Shown piece by piece: positions 1 through 5,755 of a stretch of 6,797 nucleotides of DNA. Origin of the DNA: Tissierellales bacterium (GTDB lineage: Bacteria > Bacillota > Clostridia > Tissierellales > JASKZW01); NCBI GenBank assembly GCA_030152145.1, contig JASLIL010000005.1:1-6797 (forward strand), written 5' to 3'. How positions within the stretch are numbered: position 1 is the stretch's first letter; every line of letters begins with the position of its first letter. The position numbers and the translations under genes were made by a program. The notes under the pieces are model-generated. The model was not told the origin of the DNA. It worked only from the letters and a program-made list of their open reading frames with translations, and ran no database searches.

Positions 1-75
1 AGCAAGTTTTGAAGTCAGCTCCTTATGATGGGGAACCTGAACACCTGCTTTAAAGGTCAAAACTTTTGAATCCAT
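1..75 (-). CDS. rnfC: Electron transport complex subunit C, RnfC-like (5' end only)
   Basis: Only the first 25 codons are inside the window; the gene continues past the left edge. The ATG lies at 73-75, with a good Shine-Dalgarno GAGGTG (81-86) five bases upstream. The visible N-terminus contains LTFKAGVQVPHHKELT (residues 6-21). This resembles the start of RnfC proteins, which typically read TFKGGVHPP..KELT. RnfC is the peripheral NADH-binding, FMN- and Fe-S-containing subunit of the Rnf complex, which couples ferredoxin:NAD+ electron transfer to ion pumping at the membrane. In clostridia rnfC is usually the first gene of rnfCDGEAB, which fits the long promoter-bearing leader here. The two substitutions in the usual GGVH motif (AGVQ) leave room for an RnfC-like paralogue. 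The assignment rests on this short motif alone. Confidence 0.66.
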   Translation of the reverse strand, partial: MDSKVLTFKAGVQVPHHKELTSKLA

Positions 76-103
76 ATTAACACCTCTTCTTTACTATTAA
101 ATA

Positions 104-131
104 AAGACATTTTAAATTTATAAAATGTCTT
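104..131 (-). repeat. Perfect 11-bp inverted repeat in the rnfC-like leader
   Basis: The arms AAGACATTTTA (104-114) and TAAAATGTCTT (121-131) are exact reverse complements around a 6-base spacer. The element lies 28 bases upstream of the rnfC-like ATG, between the predicted transcription start (about 173) and the ribosome-binding site. It could be an operator for a dimeric regulator or an mRNA stem that affects stability or translation. It does not match the Rex consensus (TTGTTAAnnnnTTAACAA) or a CcpA cre site. No U-tract follows it on the minus strand, so it is not a standard terminator. Confidence 0.6.
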
Positions 132-179
132 AACTCGCTAAAACGTGTATTTTTGCATAATCTTTCTAAGTTCTTTTCA

Positions 180-208
180 ATTATAACATTATTTTTATAT
201 CATGTATA
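180..208 (-). promoter_or_regulatory. Probable sigma-A-type promoter of the rnfC-like gene
   Basis: Read on the minus strand, a TATACA -35 element (203-208, 4/6 match to TTGACA) is separated by 17 bases from a perfect TATAAT -10 element (180-185). A-tracts lie directly upstream of the -35 element. Transcription would start near 173, giving a leader of about 98 nt that includes the 104-131 inverted repeat. In such AT-rich DNA chance matches are common. The consensus -10, exact spacing and position make this the best candidate. Confidence 0.5.
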
Positions 209-285
209 GGTTTTTCCCCTATTGGTTTTTTTTTAACAATAGTAAATAACAGCGTTACAACAGCTTATTACCCTATGGATGCAAG

Positions 286-329
286 CTAGTAATTTTGTAT
301 ATTTTTTAAAACTTCTAATATACTACTAG
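286..329. repeat. Interrupted inverted repeat downstream of dinB
   Basis: The outer arms CTAGTA (286-291) and TACTAG (324-329) and the inner arms GTATATT (297-303) and AATATAC (317-323) are perfect complements. A 5-base bulge (292-296) interrupts the left side and the loop spans 304-316. On the plus strand it is followed by TTTTT and would look like a weak terminator, but no plus-strand gene precedes it. On the minus strand, the direction of dinB, no U-tract follows. It may be a 3'-end stabilising stem for the dinB transcript or a chance AT-rich structure. Confidence 0.45.
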
Positions 330-382
330 TTTTTCTCTATTATTTGTTAAAATAAAGTCATCTATATCTGTGAAATTATTAT

Positions 383-1426
383 TTAATTTATTAATGTTAA
401 TTGTTTTGGATCATCTGGATATATAAAATTGGAAAGGGTAATTCCTATAAGTCTAACACTCTTATTTAATCTGAATCTAGTAAGCAATATATTCTCTGAC
501 ATCTTTTCTATGGTCTCCAGACTGTTTGCTGGTATGGACATGGTAACACCCCTGGTTTCCACCTGGAAGTCACTATACTTAAGTTTAATTGTAATAGTCC
601 TAAACATCAGGCCCCCAGCATCTAACCTTAGCTTCACATCCTTAGACTGGTCCCTAAGCTTCAGTAAAAGCTCCTCCCTATCAGATATATCCCTATGAAA
701 GGTCTCCTCTTCACCTATAGACTGGGCATCTTCATTTCTCTCCACGGATCTGGAGTCAATACCAAGAGAATACTTGTATAAGTCTTTACCCTTCTTTCCA
801 AACTTTGAAACTAATATTTTAGGATTATAGTTCTGTAGATCCTCAATATAGTAAATACCCAGCCTATTTAACTCTCTCTCCATCATAGGACCAACTCCTA
901 AAATCTTATTGATGGGAAGAGGTTTTAAAACTTCTACGGCTTCTTTCTCTCCTATAAAGGTCAAGCCATTGGGCTTTTCCATATCTGAAGCCAGCTTGGC
1001 TAAGAATTTATTATAGGATATGCCAATAGAACAAGTAAGACCTAGCCTTTCATTTATATCCTTCTTTATATTTTTACAAACACCTATATAGTCCGTACCT
1101 GTAATATCTAAAAAAGCCTCATCTATAGAGAGCCTCTCTACAATATCCGAATAGGACCTTAGTATATTGAAGATTTCTCTCGAAACCCTCTTGTATTTTT
1201 CCATATTTCCTGGGATCACAATAAGATTAGGGCAAAGAGTCTTTGCCTTTTGAATGGACATGGCTGACCTAACTCCATATTTTCTAGCCTCATAGGACGC
1301 AGTGCTCACAACACCTCTATCAGATCTACCTCCAATTGCTATAGGTCTTCCTCTTAAGTCTTTCTTGTCTTTTTGTTCTACAGATGCATAGAAGGCATCC
1401 ATATCTATATGAATAATCGTCGACAT
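383..1426 (-). CDS. dinB: DNA polymerase IV (Y-family translesion polymerase)
   Basis: This 347-residue protein is a Y-family polymerase that synthesises DNA past lesions, with low fidelity and no proofreading. The palm carries IHIDMDAFYASVE (residues 5-17), with metal-binding D8 and the steric-gate position at Y13. The SIDEA motif holds D102 and E103. The fingers show TASYEARKYGVRSAM (42-56). A helix-hairpin-helix-like GVGP lies at 177-180, followed by the little-finger domain. The C-terminal QLTLI (342-346) looks like a beta-clamp-binding peptide. The frame is open 54 bases further upstream, but that stretch runs into the tRNA-Leu 3' end and encodes no known domain. The ATG at 1424-1426 has AAGGA (1434-1438) seven bases upstream and gives the family's usual N-terminus. 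It lies 18 bases after tRNA-Leu(GAG) and is probably the last gene of the polA cluster. No LexA-type operator is visible directly in front of it. Confidence 0.95.
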   Translation of the reverse strand: MSTIIHIDMDAFYASVEQKDKKDLRGRPIAIGGRSDRGVVSTASYEARKYGVRSAMSIQKAKTLCPNLIVIPGNMEKYKRVSREIFNILRSYSDIVERLSIDEAFLDITGTDYIGVCKNIKKDINERLGLTCSIGISYNKFLAKLASDMEKPNGLTFIGEKEAVEVLKPLPINKILGVGPMMERELNRLGIYYIEDLQNYNPKILVSKFGKKGKDLYKYSLGIDSRSVERNEDAQSIGEEETFHRDISDREELLLKLRDQSKDVKLRLDAGGLMFRTITIKLKYSDFQVETRGVTMSIPANSLETIEKMSENILLTRFRLNKSVRLIGITLSNFIYPDDPKQLTLIN

Positions 1427-1432
1427 ATAATC

Positions 1433-1438
1433 ATCCTT
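1433..1438 (-). promoter_or_regulatory. dinB ribosome-binding site that decides its start
   Basis: AAGGAT on the minus strand lies in the 18-base gap between the tRNA CCA end and the dinB ATG, with its AAGGA core seven bases before the ATG. It supports starting at 1426 rather than at the upstream in-frame GTG inside the tRNA. If the tRNA is cut out of a shared transcript, this site would be near the new 5' end of the dinB message. Confidence 0.75.
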
Positions 1439-1444
1439 AGTTAA

Positions 1445-1530
1445 TGGTGCAGAACACGGGACTCGAACCCGTACAGTCATAAACTACTACCCCCTCAAGA
1501 TAGCGCGTCTGCCAATTCCGCCAGTTCTGC
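1445..1530 (-). tRNA. tRNA-Leu (anticodon GAG)
   Basis: An 86-nt class II tRNA with an encoded CCA (1445-1447). The acceptor stem pairs GCAGAAC with GTTCTGC. The D arm has the leucine-type GGCGGAATTGGCAGACGC. The anticodon stem CTATC/GGTAG (one G-U pair) encloses the loop TTGAGGG, giving anticodon GAG, which reads CUC and CUU. A long variable arm follows, and the T arm is ACGGG-TTCGAGT-CCCGT. It sits 15 bases after the transglycosylase stop codon and 18 bases before the dinB start, all on the same strand. No terminator or clear promoter is visible at either junction, so it is probably processed from a longer transcript by RNase P and 3' nucleases. Confidence 0.96.
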
Positions 1531-1545
1531 ATATTAGAAAAGGGA

Positions 1546-2199
1546 CTAGTTTAGTAATCCCTTTATTTTTCTTTTTATGTTCTTTATTATTATAGTAAAG
1601 TTACCATCTTTATTCAAGTTCTTTGGAGAAAATATATCCTCATACTTGCTCCTATAAAGATCTCTTTTATTTATAACCTTATCCACATAGGCTGCAGTTT
1701 CCTTGTAGGCTATATAATCCAAAGTCCTGCCATCCCTACTGCAACTCTCGTCCTTAAGCCACTTGGAAACTGTCCCACTTCCTGCATTATAGGCTGCCAA
1801 AACAGTCTCAAGCTCATAATCAAACTCCTTGGACAGGCTATTTAAAAGCCAAGTTCCCATCCTAATATTTACACTAGGATCATAAAGCATAGAGTCATCA
1901 TAGTCCTCCAAGTCCAACTTTGAAGCAATCCAAGAACCTGTATCTGGCATAATCTGCATCAGGCCTCTGGCCCCCTTGGGAGAACTAGCCTTCTCGTCAA
2001 AACTGCTCTCAACACTTATAACAGCTGCCACCAAATGTGGATCTATATTATATTCATCCGCATACTCTTTAATCTCTTTTTTAAAGAGAATACCAAACCT
2101 ATAGTCCCTATAGGCTGAAATAAGAAGGTAAATAATAGTAAAAAACACCAGAAGTTTAACAGCTAAACTCACTAATCTTCCAAATTTAAACTTCAACAC
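1546..2199 (-). CDS. Membrane-anchored lytic transglycosylase (SLT domain)
   Basis: A 217-residue protein with an SLT (goose-lysozyme-like) catalytic domain, which cleaves the MurNAc-GlcNAc bond of peptidoglycan to leave a 1,6-anhydro end. A positively charged N-terminus followed by a hydrophobic segment (about residues 11-29) with no clear cleavage site suggests a signal anchor, with the domain outside the membrane. Family motifs are present: SVESSFD with catalytic E64, GLMQIMP (79-85), AYNAG (136-140) and ETAAYVDKV (167-175). The C-terminus is lysine-rich. The start is uncertain by one codon. GTG (2197-2199) lies only four bases from GGAGG (2204-2208), while TTG (2194-2196) is seven bases away and better spaced; both give the same protein apart from one residue. 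It begins 12 bases after the coaE stop codon, consistent with co-transcription. Confidence 0.92.
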   Translation of the reverse strand: MLKFKFGRLVSLAVKLLVFFTIIYLLISAYRDYRFGILFKKEIKEYADEYNIDPHLVAAVISVESSFDEKASSPKGARGLMQIMPDTGSWIASKLDLEDYDDSMLYDPSVNIRMGTWLLNSLSKEFDYELETVLAAYNAGSGTVSKWLKDESCSRDGRTLDYIAYKETAAYVDKVINKRDLYRSKYEDIFSPKNLNKDGNFTIIIKNIKRKIKGLLN

Positions 2200-2211
2200 T
2201 ACCCCTCCACA

Positions 2212-2814
2212 CTATAGAGCTTCCAAAAGTCCTCTAAGCTGACTAAAAAGCTCCTCTTTACTTCCACTATTATCTATAACAAGATCTGACAGTTCCTTTT
2301 TTCTCTCCAGGTTAAACTGGGCCCCTATCTTTTTCTTGGCCTCCTCAGAAGAAATTCCATCCCTAAGCATAAGCCTTCTTAGTTGACTCTCCCTATCACA
2401 GTAAACCAACCAAATTTCATCAAAAACTATTCCAAAAGACTTTAGGGCCTCCTTGGACTCAAAGAGTAAGGGAATATCTAAAAACACCACTTTTTCACCA
2501 GCACAAGACTCTAGTCTTTCAGCCATACTTGTCAAAATAACAGGATGCAGAATACTATTTAGTCTCTCCCTCTTAGAAGAATCATTGAAGATAAGAGTGG
2601 AAAGCTTAGCCCTATCAATATTTAAATCCTCATCTAGGATTTCCTGGCCAAAAGCATCTACCACCATATTATATCCTTTTTCTCCCCTATTAACAACTTC
2701 CCTAGCGATTATATCTGCATCTATAAGGGGATATTTTTCAGCAATAAACCTGGACACCGTAGACTTTCCTGTACTAATTCCCCCAGTAATTCCTATTATC
2801 CTACATGGTGTCAT
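2212..2814 (-). CDS. coaE: Dephospho-CoA kinase
   Basis: This 200-residue cytosolic P-loop kinase catalyses the last step of coenzyme A synthesis, phosphorylating the 3'-hydroxyl of dephospho-CoA with ATP. Visible motifs are the Walker A loop GITGGISTGKST (8-19), DAD (32-34), the conserved HP (90-91), DIPLLFE (113-119), the lid-region arginine in LRD (150-152), and IDNSG (180-184). Length is typical for the family. The start chosen is the ATG at 2812-2814, with GGGGG (2824-2828) nine bases upstream. The frame continues to a TTG at 2832, but those six extra residues overlap the Shine-Dalgarno and add nothing typical. The gene overlaps the 3' end of polA by 14 nt, which suggests translational coupling. 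A polA-coaE pairing is common among low-GC Gram-positives. Confidence 0.95.
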   Translation of the reverse strand: MTPCRIIGITGGISTGKSTVSRFIAEKYPLIDADIIAREVVNRGEKGYNMVVDAFGQEILDEDLNIDRAKLSTLIFNDSSKRERLNSILHPVILTSMAERLESCAGEKVVFLDIPLLFESKEALKSFGIVFDEIWLVYCDRESQLRRLMLRDGISSEEAKKKIGAQFNLERKKELSDLVIDNSGSKEELFSQLRGLLEAL

Positions 2815-5473
2815 ACCAATTATCCCCCACAACTATATCAACCTTAAGAGGAACTTTTAGCTCTATAGCATTCTCCATAAGATCTCTCATTATCTCCTTA
2901 ACCCTATCCAACTCACTTTTCTTAGTCTCAATTATAAGTTCGTCATGTATCTGAAGTATAAGCTTTGACTCCAGACCTTCCTCCCTAAGTTTTTTATAAA
3001 GCTCCACCATAGCAAGTTTTATAATATCCGCTGCACTACCTTGAATAGGCGTATTCATAGCTATTCTCTCGCCAAATCCTCTAACATTAAAATTTTTTGA
3101 CTCTAACTCAGGAATATATCTTCTCCTCTTTAATATAGTCTCCACATATCCATCTCTTTTACCCTTAGCCACTATATCATCCATGTAGTCATGAACCATA
3201 TTATAGTTCTCAAGATACCTATCTATATACTCCCTAGCCTCACTTCTAGGAATCTCTAAATCCCTAGCCAAGCCATAATCACTAATTCCATATATAATTC
3301 CAAAGTTAACAGCCTTGGCCCTATTCCTTAAAAGAGCTGTAATCTGATCCTCATCAACCCTAAAAACTTGAGCAGCTGTCCTTGTGTGAACATCCTCATC
3401 ATGGAAAAAAGCCTCCATAAGTTTTTCATCCTGGGATATATGAGCTAAAACCCTAAGCTCTATCTGGGAATAGTCTCCATCCACAAATAAATAGTCCTCA
3501 CTCTTTACCTTAAAGGCCCTTCTAATCTTTCTACCTTCCTCGGTTTTTATAGGTATATTTTGTAGATTAGGTTCTGCACTACTTATTCTACCAGTAGAAG
3601 CTACTGTTTGATTGAAAGTTGAATGTATCTTACCATCCTCATCAATTAAAGCCAGCAAGCCATCAATATAGGTAGTCTTCAACTTTGCAATCTGCCTATA
3701 CTCCAGTATATAGTCTATTATCTCATGGCTGCCCTTTAGCTTTCCTAAAACCTCTGCATCTGTAGAATAGCCTGTCTTGGTCTTCTTTATAACAGGAAGT
3801 TCTAAAACATCAAATAGGATCTCCCCCATCTGCTTTGGTGAATTAATATTAAACTCCTGACCAGCAGCCAGGTAGATCTTTTCAGTTAAAAAGTCCAAGG
3901 TAGAATCAAATTCCCCTCCAAGGTCCCTAAGTACAGCAGCATCTACACTAATCCCCTCATACTCCATATGGGCCAAAACTTCTGAAAGAGGTAGCTCAAC
4001 CCTATAGTAAAGGTCATCCATCTCCTGATCTCCTATGCTCTTTAACATTTCCTCCCTAACCATATCCACCACCAAAAGATGCTGGGCTATATAGGATCCT
4101 CTCTTCTCCCTATCAAGTTCTCCATAGATCTTCTTGTTCTTGCCCTTTCCTAAAAGCTCCTCTTCTGTAGGCAGAACTAAGCCAAGATACTCCCTAGCCA
4201 GCTCTGCTATAGCATAGTCAGACTGAGAAGAATCTATTAAATACTTGGCAACCTGGGAATCAAAAACCACAGACCTAAGCTCTATTCCATGGCAAAGTAA
4301 GCCAAATATCTCAGACTTTACCCTATGAGATGACTTTTCTATACTAGGGTTTTCAAAAATATCCTTCATCTTTACTATAAGTTCTGATATATCTACTTCT
4401 CCATCATCAAAATAATAAACTTTCTCTCCAATTTTTAAACCCAATCCAATTATAGGCTCAACCACATAGCGGTCATCATTATAGAGAAACTTAAAGCTAA
4501 ATTCTCCCAAGTCTTCTATATCCTTTATTAGGCCATCGACCATATCAAGGCTGGCAAACTCATAGTCACACTTAAAGTCCTCTGTCCTTCCCCCTAAACC
4601 TTCAGGTAGCTTGGAAAGTAAGTTTCTGAAATTCAACTTCTCATAGATTTCAAGAAGTTTCTTGTAGTCATGCTCCCTAAGCTTTAAATCTTCTATGGAA
4701 AGATCCAGTTCAAGATCTCTTCTTATTCTGCCCAGGTCCTTACTTAAATAGGCAACCTCTTCATTGGCTATAAGATTTTCCAATCTTTTTTTACCAGTAA
4801 CCTTGTCTAAATTCTCATAAACCCCTTCAAGGCTTCCAAAATCCTTTAAAAGCTTAATACCAGTTTTTTCACCTATACCTGGAACACCTGGTATATTATC
4901 TGAAGGATCCCCCATAAGTCCAATCAGGTCCACCAGCTGATCTGGTTCTAAACCAAACTCTTCAGTAAAATCTTCAGCATAGTACTCCTTCATCTCTGTT
5001 ATGCCACGCTTAGTAATCAAGACCCTAGTTGCCTTACTAGCCAGTTGAAGATAGTCCTTGTCTCCCGTAACCAGACTAACCTTCATCCCCCTCTCCTCAC
5101 CAAGCTTGGCCAGGGTTCCTGCTATATCATCTGCCTCATAATCATCAAGCTCTAATAACTCTATATTCATAGCAGCCAGACTATCCTTTATAATAGGAAT
5201 CTGCTCTAAAAGTTCGCTAGGAGTCTTATCCCTATTGCCCTTGTAGTCCTTGAATATTTTATGTCTAAAGGTAGGTCCCTTCTTATCAAAAACTACTGCA
5301 ATATAATCTATGTCATAGTCTTCCTGTAATCTATACATCATATTTAAAAAACCATATATACTATTAGTATTAAGTCCATCCTTAGTAGTTAAAGGTGGTA
5401 GGGCATAAAAGGCTCTAAAAACCAAACTACTACCATCAATAACCATAAGATTCTTATCTTTTAAGCTATCCAA
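2801..5473 (-). CDS. polA: DNA polymerase I
   Basis: This 890-residue protein removes RNA primers and fills gaps in replication and excision repair. The 5'-nuclease domain (about 1-290) has the acidic residues D13, D63, E113, D115, D116, D138, D140, D189 and D192, and a helix-hairpin-helix near IPGVPGIGEKTG (194-205). The middle domain (about 300-480) keeps the fold but appears to have lost its proofreading residues: by eye, K328 and L330 stand where E. coli has D355 and E357, E388 aligns with D424, and the D501 position is hydrophobic. The polymerase domain has motif A DYSQIELRVLAH (667-678, catalytic D667), the O-helix R716, K720, F724 and Y728, and motif C QIHDE (841-845, catalytic D844). 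The start is TTG (5471-5473), seven bases after AAGGAG. It appears to head the cluster with coaE, the transglycosylase, tRNA-Leu(GAG) and dinB. Confidence 0.97.
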   Translation of the reverse strand: MDSLKDKNLMVIDGSSLVFRAFYALPPLTTKDGLNTNSIYGFLNMMYRLQEDYDIDYIAVVFDKKGPTFRHKIFKDYKGNRDKTPSELLEQIPIIKDSLAAMNIELLELDDYEADDIAGTLAKLGEERGMKVSLVTGDKDYLQLASKATRVLITKRGITEMKEYYAEDFTEEFGLEPDQLVDLIGLMGDPSDNIPGVPGIGEKTGIKLLKDFGSLEGVYENLDKVTGKKRLENLIANEEVAYLSKDLGRIRRDLELDLSIEDLKLREHDYKKLLEIYEKLNFRNLLSKLPEGLGGRTEDFKCDYEFASLDMVDGLIKDIEDLGEFSFKFLYNDDRYVVEPIIGLGLKIGEKVYYFDDGEVDISELIVKMKDIFENPSIEKSSHRVKSEIFGLLCHGIELRSVVFDSQVAKYLIDSSQSDYAIAELAREYLGLVLPTEEELLGKGKNKKIYGELDREKRGSYIAQHLLVVDMVREEMLKSIGDQEMDDLYYRVELPLSEVLAHMEYEGISVDAAVLRDLGGEFDSTLDFLTEKIYLAAGQEFNINSPKQMGEILFDVLELPVIKKTKTGYSTDAEVLGKLKGSHEIIDYILEYRQIAKLKTTYIDGLLALIDEDGKIHSTFNQTVASTGRISSAEPNLQNIPIKTEEGRKIRRAFKVKSEDYLFVDGDYSQIELRVLAHISQDEKLMEAFFHDEDVHTRTAAQVFRVDEDQITALLRNRAKAVNFGIIYGISDYGLARDLEIPRSEAREYIDRYLENYNMVHDYMDDIVAKGKRDGYVETILKRRRYIPELESKNFNVRGFGERIAMNTPIQGSAADIIKLAMVELYKKLREEGLESKLILQIHDELIIETKKSELDRVKEIMRDLMENAIELKVPLKVDIVVGDNWYDTM

Positions 5474-5480
5474 ATCATCA

Positions 5481-5486
5481 CTCCTT
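5481..5486 (-). promoter_or_regulatory. polA ribosome-binding site supporting a TTG start
   Basis: AAGGAG lies seven bases upstream of the TTG at 5471-5473, an optimal distance. An out-of-frame ATG (5476-5478) sits only two bases from the Shine-Dalgarno and would give a 5-codon frame ending at TAA. The next in-frame ATG is codon 10, which has no comparable site and would leave only three residues before the catalytic D13. Confidence 0.7.
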
Positions 5487-5501
5487 ATCTCGTCTATATA
5501 A

Positions 5502-5530
5502 AGTATACCCTATATAAAGAAGTCAGTAAA
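5502..5530 (-). promoter_or_regulatory. Probable promoter of the polA cluster
   Basis: On the minus strand, TTTACT (5525-5530, 4/6 to the -35 consensus) is followed after exactly 17 bases by TATACT (5502-5507, 5/6 to the -10 consensus). Transcription would start near 5495, leaving a leader of about 22 nt to the polA TTG. A 10-base direct repeat, CTATATAAAG on the plus strand (5494-5503 and 5510-5519), flanks and overlaps the -10 element. Confidence 0.55.
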
Positions 5531-5554
5531 CTTTTATAATCTTTATAATATCTA

Positions 5555-5583
5555 TTGATTTCCCCCTATATTTATGATAATAT
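5555..5583 (+). promoter_or_regulatory. Probable promoter of tRNA-Leu(CAA)
   Basis: TTGATT (5555-5560, 4/6) and TAATAT (5578-5583, 4/6) are separated by 17 bases, placing the start of transcription roughly ten bases before the tRNA. The -10 lies in a perfect 12-bp palindrome, GATAATATTATC (5576-5587), so alternative registers for the -10 exist. It is divergent from the polA promoter, and the two -35 elements lie about 25 bases apart. Confidence 0.42.
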
Positions 5584-5600
5584 TATCTTGTTGAAGACCA

Positions 5601-5687
5601 GCCGGAATGGCGGAATTGGCAGACGCGTTGGACTCAAAATCCAATGGTAGCAATACCGTGTGGGTTCGATTCCCACTTTCGGCACCA
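5601..5687 (+). tRNA. tRNA-Leu (anticodon CAA)
   Basis: An 87-nt class II tRNA with an encoded CCA (5685-5687). The acceptor stem GCCGGAA pairs with TTTCGGC (one G-U). The anticodon stem TTGGA/TCCAA encloses CTCAAAA, giving anticodon CAA, which reads UUG. It has a leucine-type D arm, a long variable arm, and a T arm GTGGG-TTCGATT-CCCAC. Unlike the other leucine tRNA in this window it looks like a single-gene unit, with its own candidate promoter upstream and a strong terminator beginning two bases after the CCA. Confidence 0.97.
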
Positions 5688-5688
5688 T

Positions 5689-5722
5689 AAAAAAGCTAAG
5701 GATAGTCCTTAGCTTTTTTTTT
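5689..5722 (+). terminator. Strong intrinsic terminator after tRNA-Leu(CAA), probably bidirectional
   Basis: A perfect stem AGCTAAGGA (5694-5702) / TCCTTAGCT (5706-5714) with loop TAG can be lengthened by pairing the flanking A and T runs. Nine T residues (5714-5722) follow on the plus strand. Read on the minus strand, the same stem is followed by six T residues (opposite 5689-5694), so it can also end the convergent MBL-fold gene, whose stop codon is 33 bases away. Confidence 0.93.
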
Positions 5723-5755
5723 GTCCAAATATAGACTAGAACCCTAGATAGCTTC

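Larger units (their letters stand above)
76..382. other. Non-coding AT-rich region between dinB and rnfC-like gene
   Basis: This 307-base gap contains no convincing open frame. It holds a probable minus-strand promoter (180-208), A-tracts just upstream of it (A9 opposite 226-234 and A5 opposite 211-215) that could act as an UP element, a perfect inverted repeat in the predicted leader (104-131), and a larger interrupted inverted repeat (286-329). No convincing intrinsic terminator for the minus-strand dinB transcript was found: none of the hairpins is followed by a U-tract in that direction. Confidence 0.7.

Noticed and set aside
206..234. Short plus-strand hairpin followed by nine T residues
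   Set aside because: The stem is only five base pairs, three bases separate it from the T-run, and no plus-strand gene precedes it; it overlaps the probable rnfC promoter, where the T-run is better read as a minus-strand A-tract.
241..280. Possible hairpin and ACAGC direct repeat
   Set aside because: Pairing needs several bulges and the repeat is only five bases; not above chance in AT-rich DNA.
429..698. Plus-strand open frame inside dinB
   Set aside because: It lies opposite the well-supported dinB coding sequence, with no recognisable domain; a shadow frame.
1427..1480. Possible 18-residue N-terminal extension of DinB
   Set aside because: These codons run through the 3' half of tRNA-Leu(GAG) and the Shine-Dalgarno; the ATG at 1426 gives the normal family N-terminus.
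2453..2860. Plus-strand open frame opposite coaE and the polA end
   Set aside because: It is antisense to two confident genes and shows no family motif; a shadow frame.
1503..5627. 20-base inverted repeat (TGGCGGAATTGGCAGACGCG) about 4 kb apart, suggesting a mobile-element boundary
   Set aside because: Both copies are the conserved D-arm region of the two oppositely oriented leucine tRNAs, so shared tRNA ancestry explains them.
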